Source of the DNA: Larimichthys crocea
Taxonomy: Eukaryota; Chordata; Actinopteri; Sciaenidae
NCBI RefSeq assembly: GCF_000972845.2
Contig: NW_020852797.1
Coordinates: 62,001-126,000, forward strand
DNA length: 64,000 nt
Reading direction: 5' to 3'
The position numbers and the translations under genes are program-made. Of the stretch, positions 35,121 to 48,486 are shown one piece after another. The notes under the pieces are model-generated. The model saw only the letters and a list, made by a program, of their open reading frames with translations, ran no database searches and was not told the DNA's origin. The number at the start of each line of letters is the position of its first letter. Positions within the stretch are counted from its first letter, which is position 1.

Positions 35121-37685
35121 GTGGAGAAATTGCTGAAATAAATGGTCAGTGGTGAGGTCAGGAGGGAAGAGTTCAGGAGCCTCTAATGTCTTATGCTGTA
35201 ATATTTATTGATACTTGGCAAAGGAGAATTAGAGACACTCTCATGGCGCATCAGAAGTGCCTCAGTCGGTCTCACATTCTGCCAAACTCATGGTGGTGAA
35301 TAGACATTAAACCCCAAGATAACACCACAAATACTATACACCCAGGATTAGCCAAAGAGAATGTCCTTACCCGTGTTAGTATTACTGTCAGCACATTCTA
35401 GGCTGGAGATACAGATGTCTCTTTACCTAGATTGGAACGTCAACGGCAAGCTATCTATTATGTCTATTGGCAACAATAGATCTTGGACCCTGGCCACCAC
35501 AGTGTTGAGATAGACTGGCACTTACTGTTCTCAACCAAAGCCAAACAACTAATACTACTGAGATCCTCAAGGGGGGTTGTGATGAGTATAACCCTTGACT
35601 AACTTAACATTCTGGAAATGGGCCCCTGGAAGGCCACCACAAATCAAAAGAGTTTCTTCTGTTTCATTGACTCCAGCTCTCCAGCTGAAATGCCACAGTA
35701 TTGACCCTTCTCAGCTCTGCCATCTAAGGAGAAGAGAAAAAATAGTCTCAAACCAACTCTTCAGGTCTTTAAACTATTTCAAGGGAACTTCACATTTTGA
35801 ACCTCATTTCAATTCAGTGACCTTTTTGCTGGAGCGGTCAGTGTTTGGATCCATTCCTGCAAGAGATTGCTTCCTGAATCGAAATGCAATCATGTCAGAG
35901 CAGAAGCTTTGCCCCCCTTCTGATCTCATGAAAGAGCTCAGTTTGCCTTTGCTGTATGTTCCTTCTCCTCAAAATCCAACTGTACTACTGTCAAATTCAC
36001 GTTCTTATTAGTCGTTTTGCATTAGAAAACAGATTTTCCCCCATTAAGCAAATCACTTGTAAAAACAACCTCAACTGTACTATCCACCTTATTCAAAAAC
36101 AGCATGCAGATTATTATTATTTTTTTTTTTCAGTATTTTTAGGTTGATCAACATTGGCCCACAAATCAGCCCTCCTGGTCCATATACACTTTGAGCCCCT
36201 CCCAGTAGCCTTGGTGGTGGATTTGACAAGCAAGTGTAGATTTTGCAGAGTAAAAGTTCCTAGGCCAATACTAGTTCAATTAGGAGAACCTGTGAGTGTT
36301 TCTATTTGTTGGAAATTAGCAGACCACAGATAGGAGCGAGTACATATCCCCCTGATGGATCTGTAGGAGAAAATTGTCGGAGCAATGTTGATCATCCAAT
36401 CGTACACCCAGGTTCCTTGCAATCTGAGCCAGGACACCACAATGTTCTCAGAAGTCATGGATGGAAGTTGACCTCCCTGGAGAGAAAAGCATCTTGAGGC
36501 AGTGTGCATACATCCATTTATGGACTTGATGTCACTCAGACATGCAGTGGTTTGTGCTGTCACCTGGATTTCAGGGTGGTATTTGACTCCACTGTGTCAG
36601 CTAAAGATCTGAAGAGTTCTGCTGTGATTTATTTGATGAATGAACATGTATTCATAAGTTAATAATTAATGTGAGAATGAGAATGGAAATACAGTTAAAC
36701 AATAAGGCTAAGGCTACAATTTGATTTGAACATAATTTAAAGATAAAAATGCATATGTTACATAAAGTGACTACCCACAATTCCCTTAGGGGTAAAAGTG
36801 AAAGGGATGACAGGGTAACTTCCTGTGTGTTTTTTGTTGTTAGCAACCAAACAACATGTCAATACCTTTGGTGCTGGGAAATAAAGCCAATGTGGAAGTG
36901 CTAAAAACTGTAATTCCTTGAGCAACCACTTCAGACAGGCTGCAGAAGTGAGTCAGTCTCCATAAGCGCCCATATTAAAATGTTCGATTTCACTTTAACA
37001 GCCACAGGCAATGGATTTGGTCTCTATAGCTAATTTCACTGTCCATGACAACTGTGAGGGGGGTGATTTTTTTTTTTTTTTTTAACTCACCAGTTACAAT
37101 GACATTAAGGCTTGAAGTTACACATAATTAACAGCGTGACCACTTGATTAAATTGCCACTAGTCCCATAAAAAAATATTATGTTATGATTGATTTTCTAT
37201 CTGGATGCGCTTTTGCCAGAAGATGTCAGTGCATGGGCATAGCCTGTTTTAGTAGACTTTTGTGGTTTGATTGATTGTTTAGGATATTGAGTTTTGAAAG
37301 TCAAATGAATCATACTAATGGATTAACAGTTAATAAATAAATAAATAAATAAATAAATAGATTTGTTCAGAGAAAACGGTTATTCTTTAATATATATATT
37401 TATTGCCTAGATTAAAAATTTTAGAGCTTTGTCAATGTTTATATTTTTGAGAAATACAGTGTTCAGTGATCATTACATAAATTATATTATTACTGTGGTT
37501 TGGATGACCTGACTTCCTTTCAAGTCATAAGACAGGCAGCAGACAAATACTGTTTAATTTAGGTGACACAGGTATACCACACAGTCAGACACAACATCAG
37601 CTACAACAGTGTTGACTGTGCACATAAACTGAATCAAAAGATTATACCGGATTCAAAAATTGTAAAAAAAATAAAATAAAAAATA
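35121..37685. other. Intergenic, possible LINE scraps, no gene
   Basis: The short block ctatttgttggaaattagca occurs at 35,090 and again at 36,301, which may mark a LINE fragment split by the sequence between. An (AAAT)n tract lies at 37,322-37,358. The open frame at 35,595-36,011 has no recognisable motif. Confidence 0.3.
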
Positions 37686-37689
37686 CTGT

Positions 37690-37935
37690 AGGGAGAACAA
37701 AGGCAGAGGCAGTGGTTAAAGATGTCTTTGCTCCAATGGCAGTGAGTGATGTTCTCAAGGCCCAGACAGATGCATCAAATAAAGGCAACAGGAAGACGTT
37801 TCCCCCTGCTGTTCAATACTACAGTCCAGAATGTGGGGTCACCAAAAAAATGCTGGATTTCATGGAAAATGGAGATGAGTCCCAGCCCCACAGGAGTCAG
37901 GCCTGTTGTGGTCATGGCCCCAAGGAGCCGTGGTG
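37690..37935 (+). mobile_element. hAT-like transposase fragment
   Basis: Translates to TKAEAVVKDVFAPMA, then TDASNKGNRKTFPPAVQYY and VTKKMLDFME. The TDASNKG block with its Asp resembles the first catalytic Asp region of a hAT-like family common in fish. Both ends are cut off and no inverted repeats were found. Confidence 0.45.
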
Positions 37936-38259
37936 GGCATCCCTTATTTTCATTTCTGAAAGGTGGCAACCCTAAGGTAGGTGCCGTTACAGATGGCTTA
38001 TTAGAGCACCCAGGCGTCATTCCACCGCCTCACCATCACCTTTGCTGATTTTTAGATTGTCCAGGCAGCAGAATAAGCAGTATATCCAACGTGGTGGTGG
38101 CCAGCATCTGTGAAAGATGCTGGCTGTGCTGTCAGAAAAGGAAGTCAGCTATTTATTCTTTTCTCATCCTTGATGCAGCGTACTCCACTCCACGTTTAAT
38201 AATTATAACCACCTGCCTTCTCATCTAAGTGACTGCCAGATTTCAGCACAGTAGCCCAT

Positions 38260-38558
38260 CAGTTAAGCTACCAGGGAGGTTCAAAGTAAAGAAAAGACCT
38301 TTGCAAATGATGATGTCTATAATCAACGAGAGAGCGAGCCTGCTCAAAAGCCATGCAGCAAATCACATTTCTCCAGTGACATGAAAATAAAGAAAATCAG
38401 GCATAGTATCTGCTGCTGCCTCACATGCAGTTACTCAGAAGACACTAAATTGTCTGTTTTGTGATAGTGCTGAACACAAATCTGAAAAATGTCCAGACCA
38501 CCAGGTTGCAGCATGTAAGGAGAAGCTAATATCCTCTGTATATTTAGGACCTAAACAT
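38260..38558 (+). mobile_element. BEL/Pao gag remnant, left part
   Basis: Near the end the frame reads KLSVLCDSAEHKSEKCPD and then VYLGPKH, which fits the first zinc-knuckle part of BEL/Pao gag-like proteins. It stops at the 3' end of the L2 LINE and continues at 43,249. In-frame shifts are present. Confidence 0.5.
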
Positions 38559-39137
38559 ATCAAATCAAATCAAATCAAATCAATTTTATTTGTATAGCCC
38601 AAAGTCACAAAGTACATTTGCCTCAGAGGGCTTTACAATCTGTACAGGGGGTGACACCCTCTGTCCTTAGACCCTCGGTTCGAGTGAGGAAAAACTTGCC
38701 CACAAAAACCCTTTTAACAGGGAAGAAACCTCAGGAAGAGCCACAGAGGAGGGATCCCTCTCCCAGGACGGACAGACATGCAATGGATGTCACGTGTACA
38801 GGACAAATCAACACAAACATATTGTACAATGACTGATAAAATGACAATGAATTATAATGAATGATAAAAATGATTACAGTAATAGATATGGTAGTAATAA
38901 TGACAGTAATAATATATGTAGTGGGCGTCATGCAGGATCACAGCAGCAGCCACGATCCACGAGAACCTGCTGGACGACAGAGCACAGAAACTCCGGGGAA
39001 GTTTGGTTAGTAACATGCATTAATGAGACATGTCCACAGATGGAGAGATATGGAGAGATATGGAGAGATATAGAGATATAGATATAGAGAGAGTGAGATA
39101 TAGAGAAATATAGAGAGATATATATAGAGAGAGATGG

Positions 39138-39267
<130 letters not shown>

Positions 39268-39387
39268 CGGTAAGGGAGATGTGTGCATCTTCAACCAATA
39301 CCGTGCCTGGCTAGGCATAACCCTCGGTGGGGTCCCCCGGCAGTGTAATCCTATGGCAGCATAACTAAGGGATGACCTGAGCCAGCC

Positions 39388-42300
39388 CTAACTATAGGCT
39401 TTATCAAAAAGGAAAGTCTTAAGTCTATTCTTAAAGGTGTTGACCGTGTCTGCCTCCCGAACCCAGAAAGGTAGTTTGTTCCACAGAAGAGGAGCCTGAT
39501 AGCTGAAAGCTCTGGCTCCCAATCTACTTTTGGAAACTATAGGAACCACAAGGAACCCAGCGTCCTGAGAGCGCAGTGTTCTAGAGGGGTAATAAGGTAT
39601 TATGAGCTCTTTTAGATAAGATGGTGCCTGACCATGAAGAGCTTTGTAAGTAAGGAGAAGAATTTTAAATTCTATTCTAGATTTAATAGGTAGCCAATGC
39701 AAGGAAGCCAAAATGGGAGAGATGTGATCTCTGATCTTGGTTCCTGTCAGAACACGTGCAGCAGCATTCTGAATTAACTGCAAAGTCCTAAGAGACTTAT
39801 TAGAGCAGCCTGATAACAAAGAGTTACAATAGTCCAGCCTTGAAGTAACAAATGCGTGGACTAGTTTTTCTGCATCCGCCTGAGAGACAATGCGTCTGAT
39901 TTTAGCGATGTTACGTAAGTGGAAGAATGCAGTCCTCGAAATTTGTTTTATGTGGACGTTAAAGGACAAATCCTGATCAAAAACAACTCCAAGATTCTTT
40001 ACAGTGGAGCTGGAGGCCAGGGTGATCCCATCTAAAGTAACTAAGTCTCTAGAAAGAGAGTTTCTGAGGTGTTTGGGTCCAATTACAAGAACTTCAGTTT
40101 TGTCTGAATTTAACATCAAAAAATTGTAGGTCATCCAACTTTTTATATCCTTAAGGCATGCTTGGAGTTTAGTTAACTGATTGGTTGCATCAGGCTTGAT
40201 CGATAAATATAATTGGGTGTCGTCAGCATAACAATGAAAATTGATAGAGTGATTCCTAATAATGTTCCCTAAAGGAAGCATATATAAACTGAATAGAAGT
40301 GGTCCAAGTACAGAACCTTGTGGGACTCCATGACAAACTTTGGTCTGCATGGAGGATTCATCATTGACGTGAACAAACTGAGATCGATCTAAAAAGTACG
40401 ATTTAAACCAGCTTAGGGCGGTTCCTTTGATGCCAATTCGATGTTCCAGTCTCTGTAAAAGAATTTGATGGTCAATGGTGTCAAATGCAGCACTAAGATC
40501 TAACAGGACAAGTACAGAGATGAGTCCTTTGTCTGATGCCATTAGGAGGTCATTTGTAACTTTGACTAATGCGGTCTCTGTGCTATGATGCACTCTAAAT
40601 CCTGACTGAAAATCCTCAAATAGACTATTGTTATGGAGAAAGTCACACAGCTGATTAGCTACAGCTTTCTCAAGTATCTTAGACAGAAAGGGAAGGTTTG
40701 ATATCGGTCTGTAGTTGGCTAAGACCTCTGGGTCTAGAGTGGGCTTTTTAAGAAGAGGTTTAATTACAGCTACCTTAAAGGACTGTGGTACATATCCTGA
40801 TAATAAAGACAGATTAATCATATCCAATAACGAATTACTAACTACAGGTAAAACATCCTTGAGCAACCTGGTTGGGATGGAGTCTAAGAGACAGGATGAC
40901 GGCTTAGCTGCAGAAATGATTAAAGTTATTTGATGAAGGTCGATGGGGGAAAAACAGTCTAAATACATATCAGGTTTTACAGCTGTTTCAAAACTTGCTG
41001 TATCAGAATGCAGATCAATGCCTGTTGAGGGCAAGAGGTGATGGATTTTGTCTCTAATAGTTATAATCTTATCATTAAAGAAGCTCATGAAGTCATTGCT
41101 ACTTAGACCTAAAGGAATAGATGGTTCAGTAGAGCTGTGATTCTCTGTTAGCCTGGCTACAGTGCTGAAGAGAAACCTGGGGTTGTTCTTATTCTCCTCA
41201 ATTAAAGAAGAGTAATAGGCTGCTCTGGCATTACGGAGAGCCTTCCTGTATGTTTTGAGATTATCTTGCCAGACTAGATGAGATTCTTCCAGTTTAGTGG
41301 CACGCCATTTGCGTTCAGATTTACGTGCCTCTTGCTTTAATTTACGAGTCTGCTGGCTATACCATGGTGCTAGCCTTCTTTGTTTAATTATCTTCTTTTT
41401 CAGAGGTGCAATAGAGTCTAGAGTTGTCCGTAATGAGCCTGTAATACTATCAACAAGATGGTCTATTTGTGGGTGGCTAAAGGAAGTAGACAAGTCCTCT
41501 GTTACAGTTAGACATGGCATTTGATTCAATGCTGAAGGAATCACTTCCTTAAATTTGGCTACAGCACTATCAGATAAACATCTGCTGTAGAAGCTTCTAC
41601 ACAAAGGCTTATAGTCCGGTAGTATGAACTCAAAGGTTATTAAAAAATGGTCAGACAGAAGAGGATTCTGTGGGAAGACTATTATATTATCAATTTCAAT
41701 GCCATATGAAAGAACAAGATCAAGAGTGTGGTTCAGACAATGAGTCGGTTTATTTACACTTTGACAAAAGCCAATTGAGTCTAATAGAGAGATAAACGCA
41801 GTACTAAGACTATCATTGTGGTTGTCCACATGAATGTTAAAATCACCTACAATAATTACTTTATCTGTTTTAAGGATCAAGCCTGATGCAAATTCTGCAA
41901 ATTCAGATAAAAATTCAGAATAAGGACCTGGAGCTCGATATACTGTAACAAATAAAATTGGCTGTAAAGTTTTCCAGGTTGGGTGAGTGAGGCTAAGGAC
42001 AAGACTTTCAAATGAATTATAATTTAGTTTAGGTTTGGGATTTATTAATAGACTTGAGTCAAATATGGCTCCAACTCCACCACCTCGACCAGTACTTCGA
42101 GGAACATGAGTATTATAATGACTCGGAGGAGTGGATTCATTTAAGCTAACATATTCATCCTCCTGCAGCCAGGTTTCAGTGAGGCAAAACAAATCAATAT
42201 CATAGTCAGATATTAATTCATTGACTAAGACAGCTTTAGATGACAAAGACCTGATATTCAATAGTCCACATTTAATTCTCTTATTTTGGACTGTTGGAGA

Positions 42301-42504
42301 TGTTGATTTAATTTGTATTAAGTTTTTATGATGAACTCCTCTTCTGTTTGTTTTATCTTTAAATAATGTAGGTGGACGGGGGACAGACACAGTCTCTATA
42401 CTAAAGGACTGGGTGGGCAACTGCTCTAATGGAGGCGCAGAGAAGCGTGTAAGACTGCAGCTCTGCTTCCTGGTCTCAACTCTGGGTTGTCGACATGATT
42501 TTGG
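39388..42504 (-). CDS. L2 LINE ORF2: endonuclease and reverse transcriptase
   Basis: Uninterrupted frame of over 1,000 codons. Endonuclease motifs in the first 270 residues: [41 protein letters not shown] and [10 protein letters not shown]. Reverse transcriptase follows: [47 protein letters not shown] and [13 protein letters not shown] with the YADD active site. The C-terminus ends FLFDKAYS. The product would nick target DNA and copy its own RNA from the nick. There is no ATG between the ORF1 stop and the conserved core; the frame is the same as ORF1 and begins right after its UGA at 42,505-42,507. This is the most intact coding sequence in the window. Confidence 0.9.
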   Translation of the reverse strand, partial: PKSCRQPRVETRKQSCSLTRFSAPPLEQLPTQSFSIETVSVPRPPTLFKDKTNRRGVHHKNLIQIKSTSPTVQNKRIKCGLLNIRSLSSKAVLVNELISDYDIDLFCLTETWLQEDEYVSLNESTPPSHYNTHVPRSTGRGGGVGAIFDSSLLINPKPKLNYNSFESLVLSLTHPTWKTLQPILFVTVYRAPGPYSEFLSEFAEFASGLILKTDKVIIVGDFNIHVDNHNDSLSTAFISLLDSIGFCQSVNKPTHCLNHTLDLVLSYGIEIDNIIVFPQNPLLSDHFLITFEFILPDYKPLCRSFYSRCLSDSAVAKFKEVIPSALNQMPCLTVTEDLSTSFSHPQIDHLVDSITGSLRTTLDSIAPLKKKIIKQRRLAPWYSQQTRKLKQEARKSERKWRATKLEESHLVWQDNLKTYRKALRNARAAYYSSLIEENKNNPRFLFSTVARLTENHSSTEPSIPLGLSSNDFMSFFNDKIITIRDKIHHLLPSTGIDLHSDTASFETAVKPDMYLDCFSPIDLHQITLIISAAKPSSCLLDSIPTRLLKDVLPVVSNSLLDMINLSLLSGYVPQSFKVAVIKPLLKKPTLDPEVLANYRPISNLPFLSKILEKAVANQLCDFLHNNSLFEDFQSGFRVHHSTETALVKVTNDLLMASDKGLISVLVLLDLSAAFDTIDHQILLQRLEHRIGIKGTALSWFKSYFLDRSQFVHVNDESSMQTKVCHGVPQGSVLGPLLFSLYMLPLGNIIRNHSINFHCYADDTQLYLSIKPDATNQLTKLQACLKDIKSWMTYNFLMLNSDKTEVLVIGPKHLRNSLSRDLVTLDGITLASSSTVKNLGVVFDQDLSFNVHIKQISRTAFFHLRNIAKIRRIVSQADAEKLVHAFVTSRLDYCNSLLSGCSNKSLRTLQLIQNAAARVLTGTKIRDHISPILASLHWLPIKSRIEFKILLLTYKALHGQAPSYLKELIIPYYPSRTLRSQDAGFLVVPIVSKSRLGARAFSYQAPLLWNKLPFWVREADTVNTFKNRLKTFLFDKAYS

Positions 42505-43248
42505 TCAGCTAATAAACTTGGCCATATTTCTAGATATGAGAGCTGCTCCATCCAAAGTGGGATGGATGCCGTCTCTCCCAATCAGACCAGGTTTTCCCCA
42601 GAAAGGTGTCCAATTGTCTATGAAGCCCACATCGTTTGCTGGACACCACCTCGACAGCCAGCGGTGAAATGACGACATGCGGCTAAACATGTCATCACTG
42701 GTCACATTGGGGAGGGGACCAGAGAAAACTACGGAGTCCGACATCGTTTTGGCGTATTCACACACCGATGAAACATTAATTTTAGTGACCTCCGATTGGC
42801 GTAACCGGGTGTCATTACCGCCGACGTGAATAACAATCTTACTGTATTTACGCTTATCCTTAGCCAGCAGTTTAAAAAAAGACTCGATGTCGCCCGCTCT
42901 GGCCCCCGGGATGCATTTAACTATGGCCCCCGGTGTTGCTAACTTCACGTTTCGGACTATGGAGCTGCCAATGCCCAGAGTTGGCCTCTCAGCGGGTGTG
43001 TCGCTGAGTGGGGAAAATCTGTTAGAAACGTGGAGCGGTTGGTGGTGTACCGCGGGCTTCAGTTTGGGGCTATGCCTCCTTCGGACAGTCACCCAGCCTC
43101 CCGGCTGCTCGGGAACTACCGGGGGGCGGCTAACTGAAGCTACCTGTGGCTGTACCACACCGGCTACAGGGGACTGGCTAACTATAGCAGCTACTGACTG
43201 TTCGGTGGTGCGGTACCGTGCCTCTAACTCACTGACCCTCTCACCAGG
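42505..43248 (-). CDS. L2 LINE ORF1 with SGNH-type esterase domain, 5' truncated
   Basis: Starts inside the protein at [16 protein letters not shown], a likely coiled-coil stretch, followed by a proline-rich linker with a basic [12 protein letters not shown]. The C-terminal domain has SGNH hydrolase blocks: [10 protein letters not shown] (nucleophile Ser), [12 protein letters not shown] (GGND) and GIHPTLDGA with Asp and His (DGIHP). ORF1 proteins of CR1/L2 LINEs often carry such an esterase. It ends MAKFIS at a UGA. The usual N-terminal part is missing because the insertion is truncated near 43,248. Confidence 0.75.
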   Translation of the reverse strand, partial: PGERVSELEARYRTTEQSVAAIVSQSPVAGVVQPQVASVSRPPVVPEQPGGWVTVRRRHSPKLKPAVHHQPLHVSNRFSPLSDTPAERPTLGIGSSIVRNVKLATPGAIVKCIPGARAGDIESFFKLLAKDKRKYSKIVIHVGGNDTRLRQSEVTKINVSSVCEYAKTMSDSVVFSGPLPNVTSDDMFSRMSSFHRWLSRWCPANDVGFIDNWTPFWGKPGLIGRDGIHPTLDGAALISRNMAKFIS

Positions 43249-43530
43249 TTCTGCAGAGTAAAGGGCATGTAATGGGTAACATGTGGAGCCCGGCATCACG
43301 TAGCCATATGTGAGGAAAATAATACACCTCCACCTGGCTTCTGAAAATACAGACACTGTCATTTCCTCAGTTGTTCCCCAAACAGCAAAGATGAAACCTG
43401 ACAATAAAAACACCATGCTGCTACAGACTGGCCTGACTAAGGCATGGGTTGTGGGCCCAGCAGGTAGGAAGGTAGTCCGTTGCTTACTAGATGGAGGCAG
43501 TCAGGGAAGCTTAGTGCACGAGAAAATGGT
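43249..43530 (+). mobile_element. BEL/Pao gag-protease remnant, right part
   Basis: Continues the gag knuckle: CRVKG, a stop, then [20 protein letters not shown]. Farther on, [15 protein letters not shown] and [18 protein letters not shown] fit the aspartic-protease region of BEL/Pao, with the Asp in LLDGGSQ. Stops and shifts show it is dead. It joins 38,260-38,558 across the L2 insertion. Confidence 0.65.
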
Positions 43531-43534
43531 AAAT

Positions 43535-43735
43535 AGTAAATGGACTATAATTATATAGCACCTTTCTAGTCTCCTGACCACTCAAAGCACACTACATATC
43601 TCAATCACCCATTCACACTGATATCATTGGCTGCCATGCAAGGTGCTCATCAGTTTTTAGGGGCTAACTATTCATACTCATCCACACAGCAGCCTTCGGG
43701 AGCCACAGTATAGCTATAGCGTGCGCACGAAATAC
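43535..43735. repeat. Short dispersed repeat
   Basis: Starts aatggactataattatatag and includes ccactcaaagcacactaca and cacccattcacactgat. Sequences of this kind are frequent dispersed repeats in fish. Family and ends were not determined. The next 300 bases to 44,035 hold nothing I recognise. Confidence 0.4.
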
Positions 43736-44035
43736 TAATTCATAATAATAATAATATCATTCTTGGACAGCTGGGTAAGCAAATCGAGCACACCTTCTCT
43801 AGAACCTGCAATAGCCTACATACAGAGGACAGTGATGTCCTTAAAATCTGTTTAAAGTCAAAATAAATATGTGTTTTGAGTTTGTCAGACTAAAGAAGAA
43901 AGTGTTACCGGCAGCACGGCGGCGGTGTGCCAGGTGATCACACCCACGCAGGTGTCTCTTGTATGTGTGTGCCGTTATCAAGACACGTAAACTCAGATCT
44001 GACAACATGTAGAGCAACAGAATCTTAAATTAATC

Positions 44036-44138
44036 CCCTCCTCCCAGTCACTGTAATACTCATATTCCTCGAAGTACTTGTTGAGGTGGTGGAGGTGGAG
44101 CCATATTTGACTCAAGTCTATTAATAAATCCCAAACCT
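44036..44138 (+). mobile_element. L2 endonuclease scrap, plus strand
   Basis: The segment from ctcctcccagtcactgtaat to attaataaatcccaaacc corresponds to about 42,030-42,140 of the intact L2, but in opposite orientation. It touches the minus-strand L2 fragment that starts at 44,140. Confidence 0.7.
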
Positions 44139-44139
44139 C

Positions 44140-44256
44140 CTAAGCAGCCACGATCCATGAGAACCTGCTGGACAAGAGAGCACAAAAACTCTGGGGAAGA
44201 AGATTAGTTAGTAAGATGCATTAACATGCATTAATGAGACATGTATGATTACAGAT

Positions 44257-44305
<49 letters not shown>

Positions 44306-45170
44306 TCGAGTAGAGTTTTCAGTAACGGGAGATGTGACTACATCTTCAACTAATACCTTAATTTTGAAAGAGGGAGGGAGGTGGAGTCCCCTGGCAGTCT
44401 AGTCCTATGGCAGCATAACTAAGGGATGACCTGAGCCAGCCCTAACTATAAGCTTTACCAAAAAAAGAAAGTCTTAAGTCTATTCTTAAAAGTGTTGACA
44501 GTGTCTGCCTCCCGAACCCAGAATGGTAGTTTGTTCCACAGAAGAGGAGCCTGATAGCTGAAAGCTCTGGCTCCAAATCTACTTTTGGAGACTATAGGAA
44601 CCACAAGGAACCTAGCGTCCTGAGAGCGCAGTGTTCTAGAGGGGTAGTAAGATATTATGAGCTCTTTTAGATATGATGGTGCCTGACCATGAAGAGATTT
44701 GTAAGTAAGGAGAAGAATTTTAAATTATATTGTAGATTTAACAATGCAAGGAAGCCAAAATGGGAGAGATGTGATCTCTGATCTTGGTTCCTGTCAGAAC
44801 ACATGCAGCAGCATTCTGAATTAACTGCAAAGTCCTAAGAGACTTATTAGAGCAGCCTGATAACAAAGAGTTACAATAGTCCAGCCTAGAAGTAACAAAT
44901 GCGTGGACTAGTTTTTCTGCATCCGCCTGAGAGACAATGCGTCTGATTTTAGCGATGTTACGTAAGTGGAAGAATGCAGTCCTCGAAATTTGTTTTATGT
45001 GGACGTTAAAGGACAAATCCTGATCAAAAACAACTCCAAGATTGTGGGACTCCATGACAAACTTTGGTGTGCAAGGAGGATTTATCATTGATGTGAACAA
45101 AGAGATCAATCTAAGAAATACGACTTAACCTAGCTTAGGGCTGTTCCTTTGATGCCAATTTGATATCAAC
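44140..45170 (-). mobile_element. L2 LINE copy, internally deleted and truncated
   Basis: Minus-strand match to 38,940-40,440 of the intact element: part of the 3' untranslated region with (GA)n at 44,264-44,300, then the ORF2 C-terminus ([37 protein letters not shown]). Near 45,045 the match jumps from NLGVVFDQD over a segment lost from this copy to the MQTKVCHGV region, so it is internally deleted. Confidence 0.85.
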
Positions 45171-46298
45171 ATATATCCCCAGTACACAGTTATTCACATT
45201 CGTAGGATGTATGAAAGTACAGTAGCTTAGCTTTGAAGTTTAGCTAGTTGGGAAAAAGCATTGCCTACATTTTTCTGCCAACATTTGGTGGTAGAAGTAG
45301 CGGTAGATGGTTTTGTTTGCAGACAAATAAAATATATTATCTGAAATACATTACTCTGTTCAGACTGTTGACACCTGCTGTTATCGTCTTCATTGAAAAT
45401 GTTGTTTCATGCCTCATTTCACAGCTGTGCTGGCAAAACATCACCCCCTATAGTGCAATACTCCTTTGGTATATTGATTATTATTATAATAAGGAGACAC
45501 TTTGAAAAAAAAATCTGATTTTACCACCTTTAGGAAACATGAAATGAACAAAACAATAATTTCCCAAACTGACAACCTGGCTAGAATACATGTTGAGGGG
45601 TCAATTATTGACACTGGATAGGTTGTCAGCTTGTACCCTGAGGTGTCCACATAAGTTACAATATCAATTTTGGCCCCCTGAGTCATTTAAGGTTGATACT
45701 AACATATTTTTGGAAGAAATTACATCAAAAATGGGAAAATGAAAATAGTGGTTTGATATAAATAAGTTCTCATTAAATTTGGACAAAACAAACACATCAT
45801 GTTGTTTGGTAATTCTAAAATAAACATAAAAACAATGTTTTATGAAAAGGAGGGTGGTTACAATTTAAGGGGAGAGCTTAAATGAAAGAATCTGTTTTCG
45901 TACAACCATGAAGGATAACCATGAAGGGAGAAACACAGAGACACACACAGCAGCATTCTGCAGCCCCATGAATCCCAAAGTATGAGAATACCCACAGCAT
46001 TGGATGTTGTCTTGAGTCTGAGCTTGATGAACACATGAAGTGCACAGTTGCAGGCGTGTTGGGCCTTCTGCGCACTCTTAGTATGGCTGTCTGACATGGA
46101 ACAATATCGCCCCCTTCTGGCAAAATGATCAAACACTGGGAGGAAAATCACTACCAATCCTAATTCGGCTGGATTAGGTAGATCTGGTCTGCAGTAGATG
46201 CACTATGATCCACCTTGACACATTTTGCAAACAAAACAGAAGAGAGACAAACAGTTGGAGCACACAGCAGAATAACTATGTTCACCTCAAAAGGATTT

Positions 46299-46363
<65 letters not shown>

Positions 46364-48175
46364 AATCAACACCAACAGTATCTGTCACCTGAATTTACAG
46401 GACACAAATACTCAAAGCTCAAGAACTGGAAAGAAATGCACCTGGATCTCAACAAAGTGATATACAGCAGGTACACTCAACACCAACAGCATAAACACCA
46501 CACACAACCACAACAGAGTGACCTTAAGGCACCCTGTTATTCCCAACTTGTCCGCTGACGTTCAATGAACTTTCACTTCCGGGGAGAAGGTTTGCTATTT
46601 CATTGTTGTTATATTTTATTTTGTTTTTGTTTGTTTGTTTGTTTTTTAACCACATTTTTCTCATCATGCTGGCTCATCTGGCATTTGCCTGAATTCAGAA
46701 AATTAATCTTCTCTGTCTTAAAGGCTGGCATGGTTCATACTTTTATTTCCCGGGGTCTACTATAATGTTTAACATGCTTAAATGTTAAAAAAAATAAAAA
46801 TAATAACAAAAACCTTATTGTTATTCTGTCCATTGCACCTCCACCCACCAGTTTCAAAAACAGAACCTGTTTCTGGTCATTCAACATTGTACATCTAGAG
46901 GCAAATGTTTGTTTGGCCACACTATGCAATTTTCTATTTAGTTTTTTCATTAACAGGATAGGCTGCATTTCTCTTATTAAATACATACATTTAATAAAAC
47001 ACTCAAAGTAAAACTGAATAACTGCACTTGTCATTTATATTTTTCAATTTTGTTTTTGTCTGAAGCTGCAAGTTCAAGTGTTTATATTGCATTCTTTGTA
47101 TTTGTCCACTAGGTGTCACCAAACCTGCAGTATGAAAACATTTCCTCTTCATGTAGCAGAACAATAAAAGATACAAATAGTTCTAGTTTAACTTGTCTAC
47201 ATTATTATCTATTCATCAATATAATAATAAGTGTATAATAATAACGAGTGTGCAAAGCAACTTCAACATTGCGCCAATTTATTGATCTTTGTCGATTATG
47301 AAAAACCTAGAATATGATTGTGATGAATTGGAACATTATAAAGAATTTATTAGGCTAAATATTTCAGACAAAATACAAATTGATGAGATGATGAAAAGGA
47401 TAATCCTTCATAATAAATGACAAATATTTTTGCTGTCCTGTTGAGCTGTACTTAAAACAGATTTTTAACTTGGTGAATTAAAAAAAAAAAAATCTAATTT
47501 TTTAATATAAAATGTAAAGTCCTCACTCATGAGATCTAAGCTCGTATCTGGAACAAGTGGTAAGATGGTCGACAAGAATGACTTCTAGTTCAAGTGATGT
47601 GTTGGTCGTGAGCAAGATGTTCTTTTTCTTTTTTTTTCTTTTTTTTTAAACTTTTCTCTTTAGGAAAAGTACCTGCAGGCATGCTGTGCAACCAATCATG
47701 TGAGGATTGACAAGGATCATACCACCAAGCAGGGAGGGGCGGAGGTAGCAGCGCTGAGATGGTGACAGGAGCAAGAGGAGGGAGAGGCACTGAGAGAGAG
47801 AGGAGTGAAGACAAGAGAGGAGTGCAAATTAATTAACAAACACATTTACAGTAGTGCTGTATTAAATTTCTCTCTTTTCAGTACTTTACTTTTTTTGTTA
47901 GGTGTGTGTGTTCAAATAAAAAAATTGCTGTCCTTTTTTTATTTCTATGCTTAGGTTTTTATAGGTGTTTCTATCTGCTTTGTGTAGGAGAGTGGTTGTT
48001 GAGGCAAGTTAGTGAAATTATTGGGTGGTTTCAGAGAGTTACAGGGGATTTTACAACTGTAAATGCAGTTGGCTACAGCAAATTATTGAAATTCAAGTGA
48101 TACATATGTTCAAATACAAATCACAAGTTAAAACAGCGCTAAATTTGGCTGAATTATAAATATAGGTGGTAAAAT
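45171..48175. other. Mostly unrecognised; LINE scrap and (CA)n tract
   Basis: Near 45,755-45,825 the plus strand reads KFSLNLDKTN and LFGNSKINIK, a probable tiny LINE reverse-transcriptase remnant. A (CA)n tract lies at 46,303-46,351. T- and A-rich runs occur at 47,620-47,650. No gene recognised. Confidence 0.4.
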
Positions 48176-48266
48176 GAAGAGCTGTTTGGGAGCCGAAAGA
48201 GCCAGCTCTTCTTGGTGAGCTGAGCCAAATGATCCAGCTCACTAAAAAGAGTCAAAACTCCCATCA
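48176..48266. repeat. hAT-type MITE remnant
   Basis: Contains gggagccgaaagagccagct, tggtgagctgagcca and the end cccatcactac. This gagctgagcca/agccggctct style is typical of short nonautonomous hAT repeats in fish. Confidence 0.4.
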
Positions 48267-48486
48267 CTACAAGGATTGAGGAGGGAGGAAACCTTTTCCT
48301 CACTCAGTTCATCTGTCACCAAGTCAAGCATAAAAGTCTGTTCTTCCATGTTGTCAGATTCTTCATGGATTTAAGATTGTTCTTGTTCCATTGGACTTCT
48401 TTGCCTTCATCAGACCAATTCACTGAATTTGGTTAATAGCAGTTTATGTGAGAATGTTTTTCATTGTTAGAAAGTGGTGTACTGCT

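Noticed and set aside
35595..36011. 138-codon open frame
   Set aside because: No recognisable motif and no splice context.
43249..43416. N-terminal extension of L2 ORF1 beyond 43,248
   Set aside because: The opposite strand there is BEL/Pao gag, so the extension is read-through into the flanking element.
46205..46558. Open frame with a long Thr-His run
   Set aside because: Produced by the (CA)n microsatellite.
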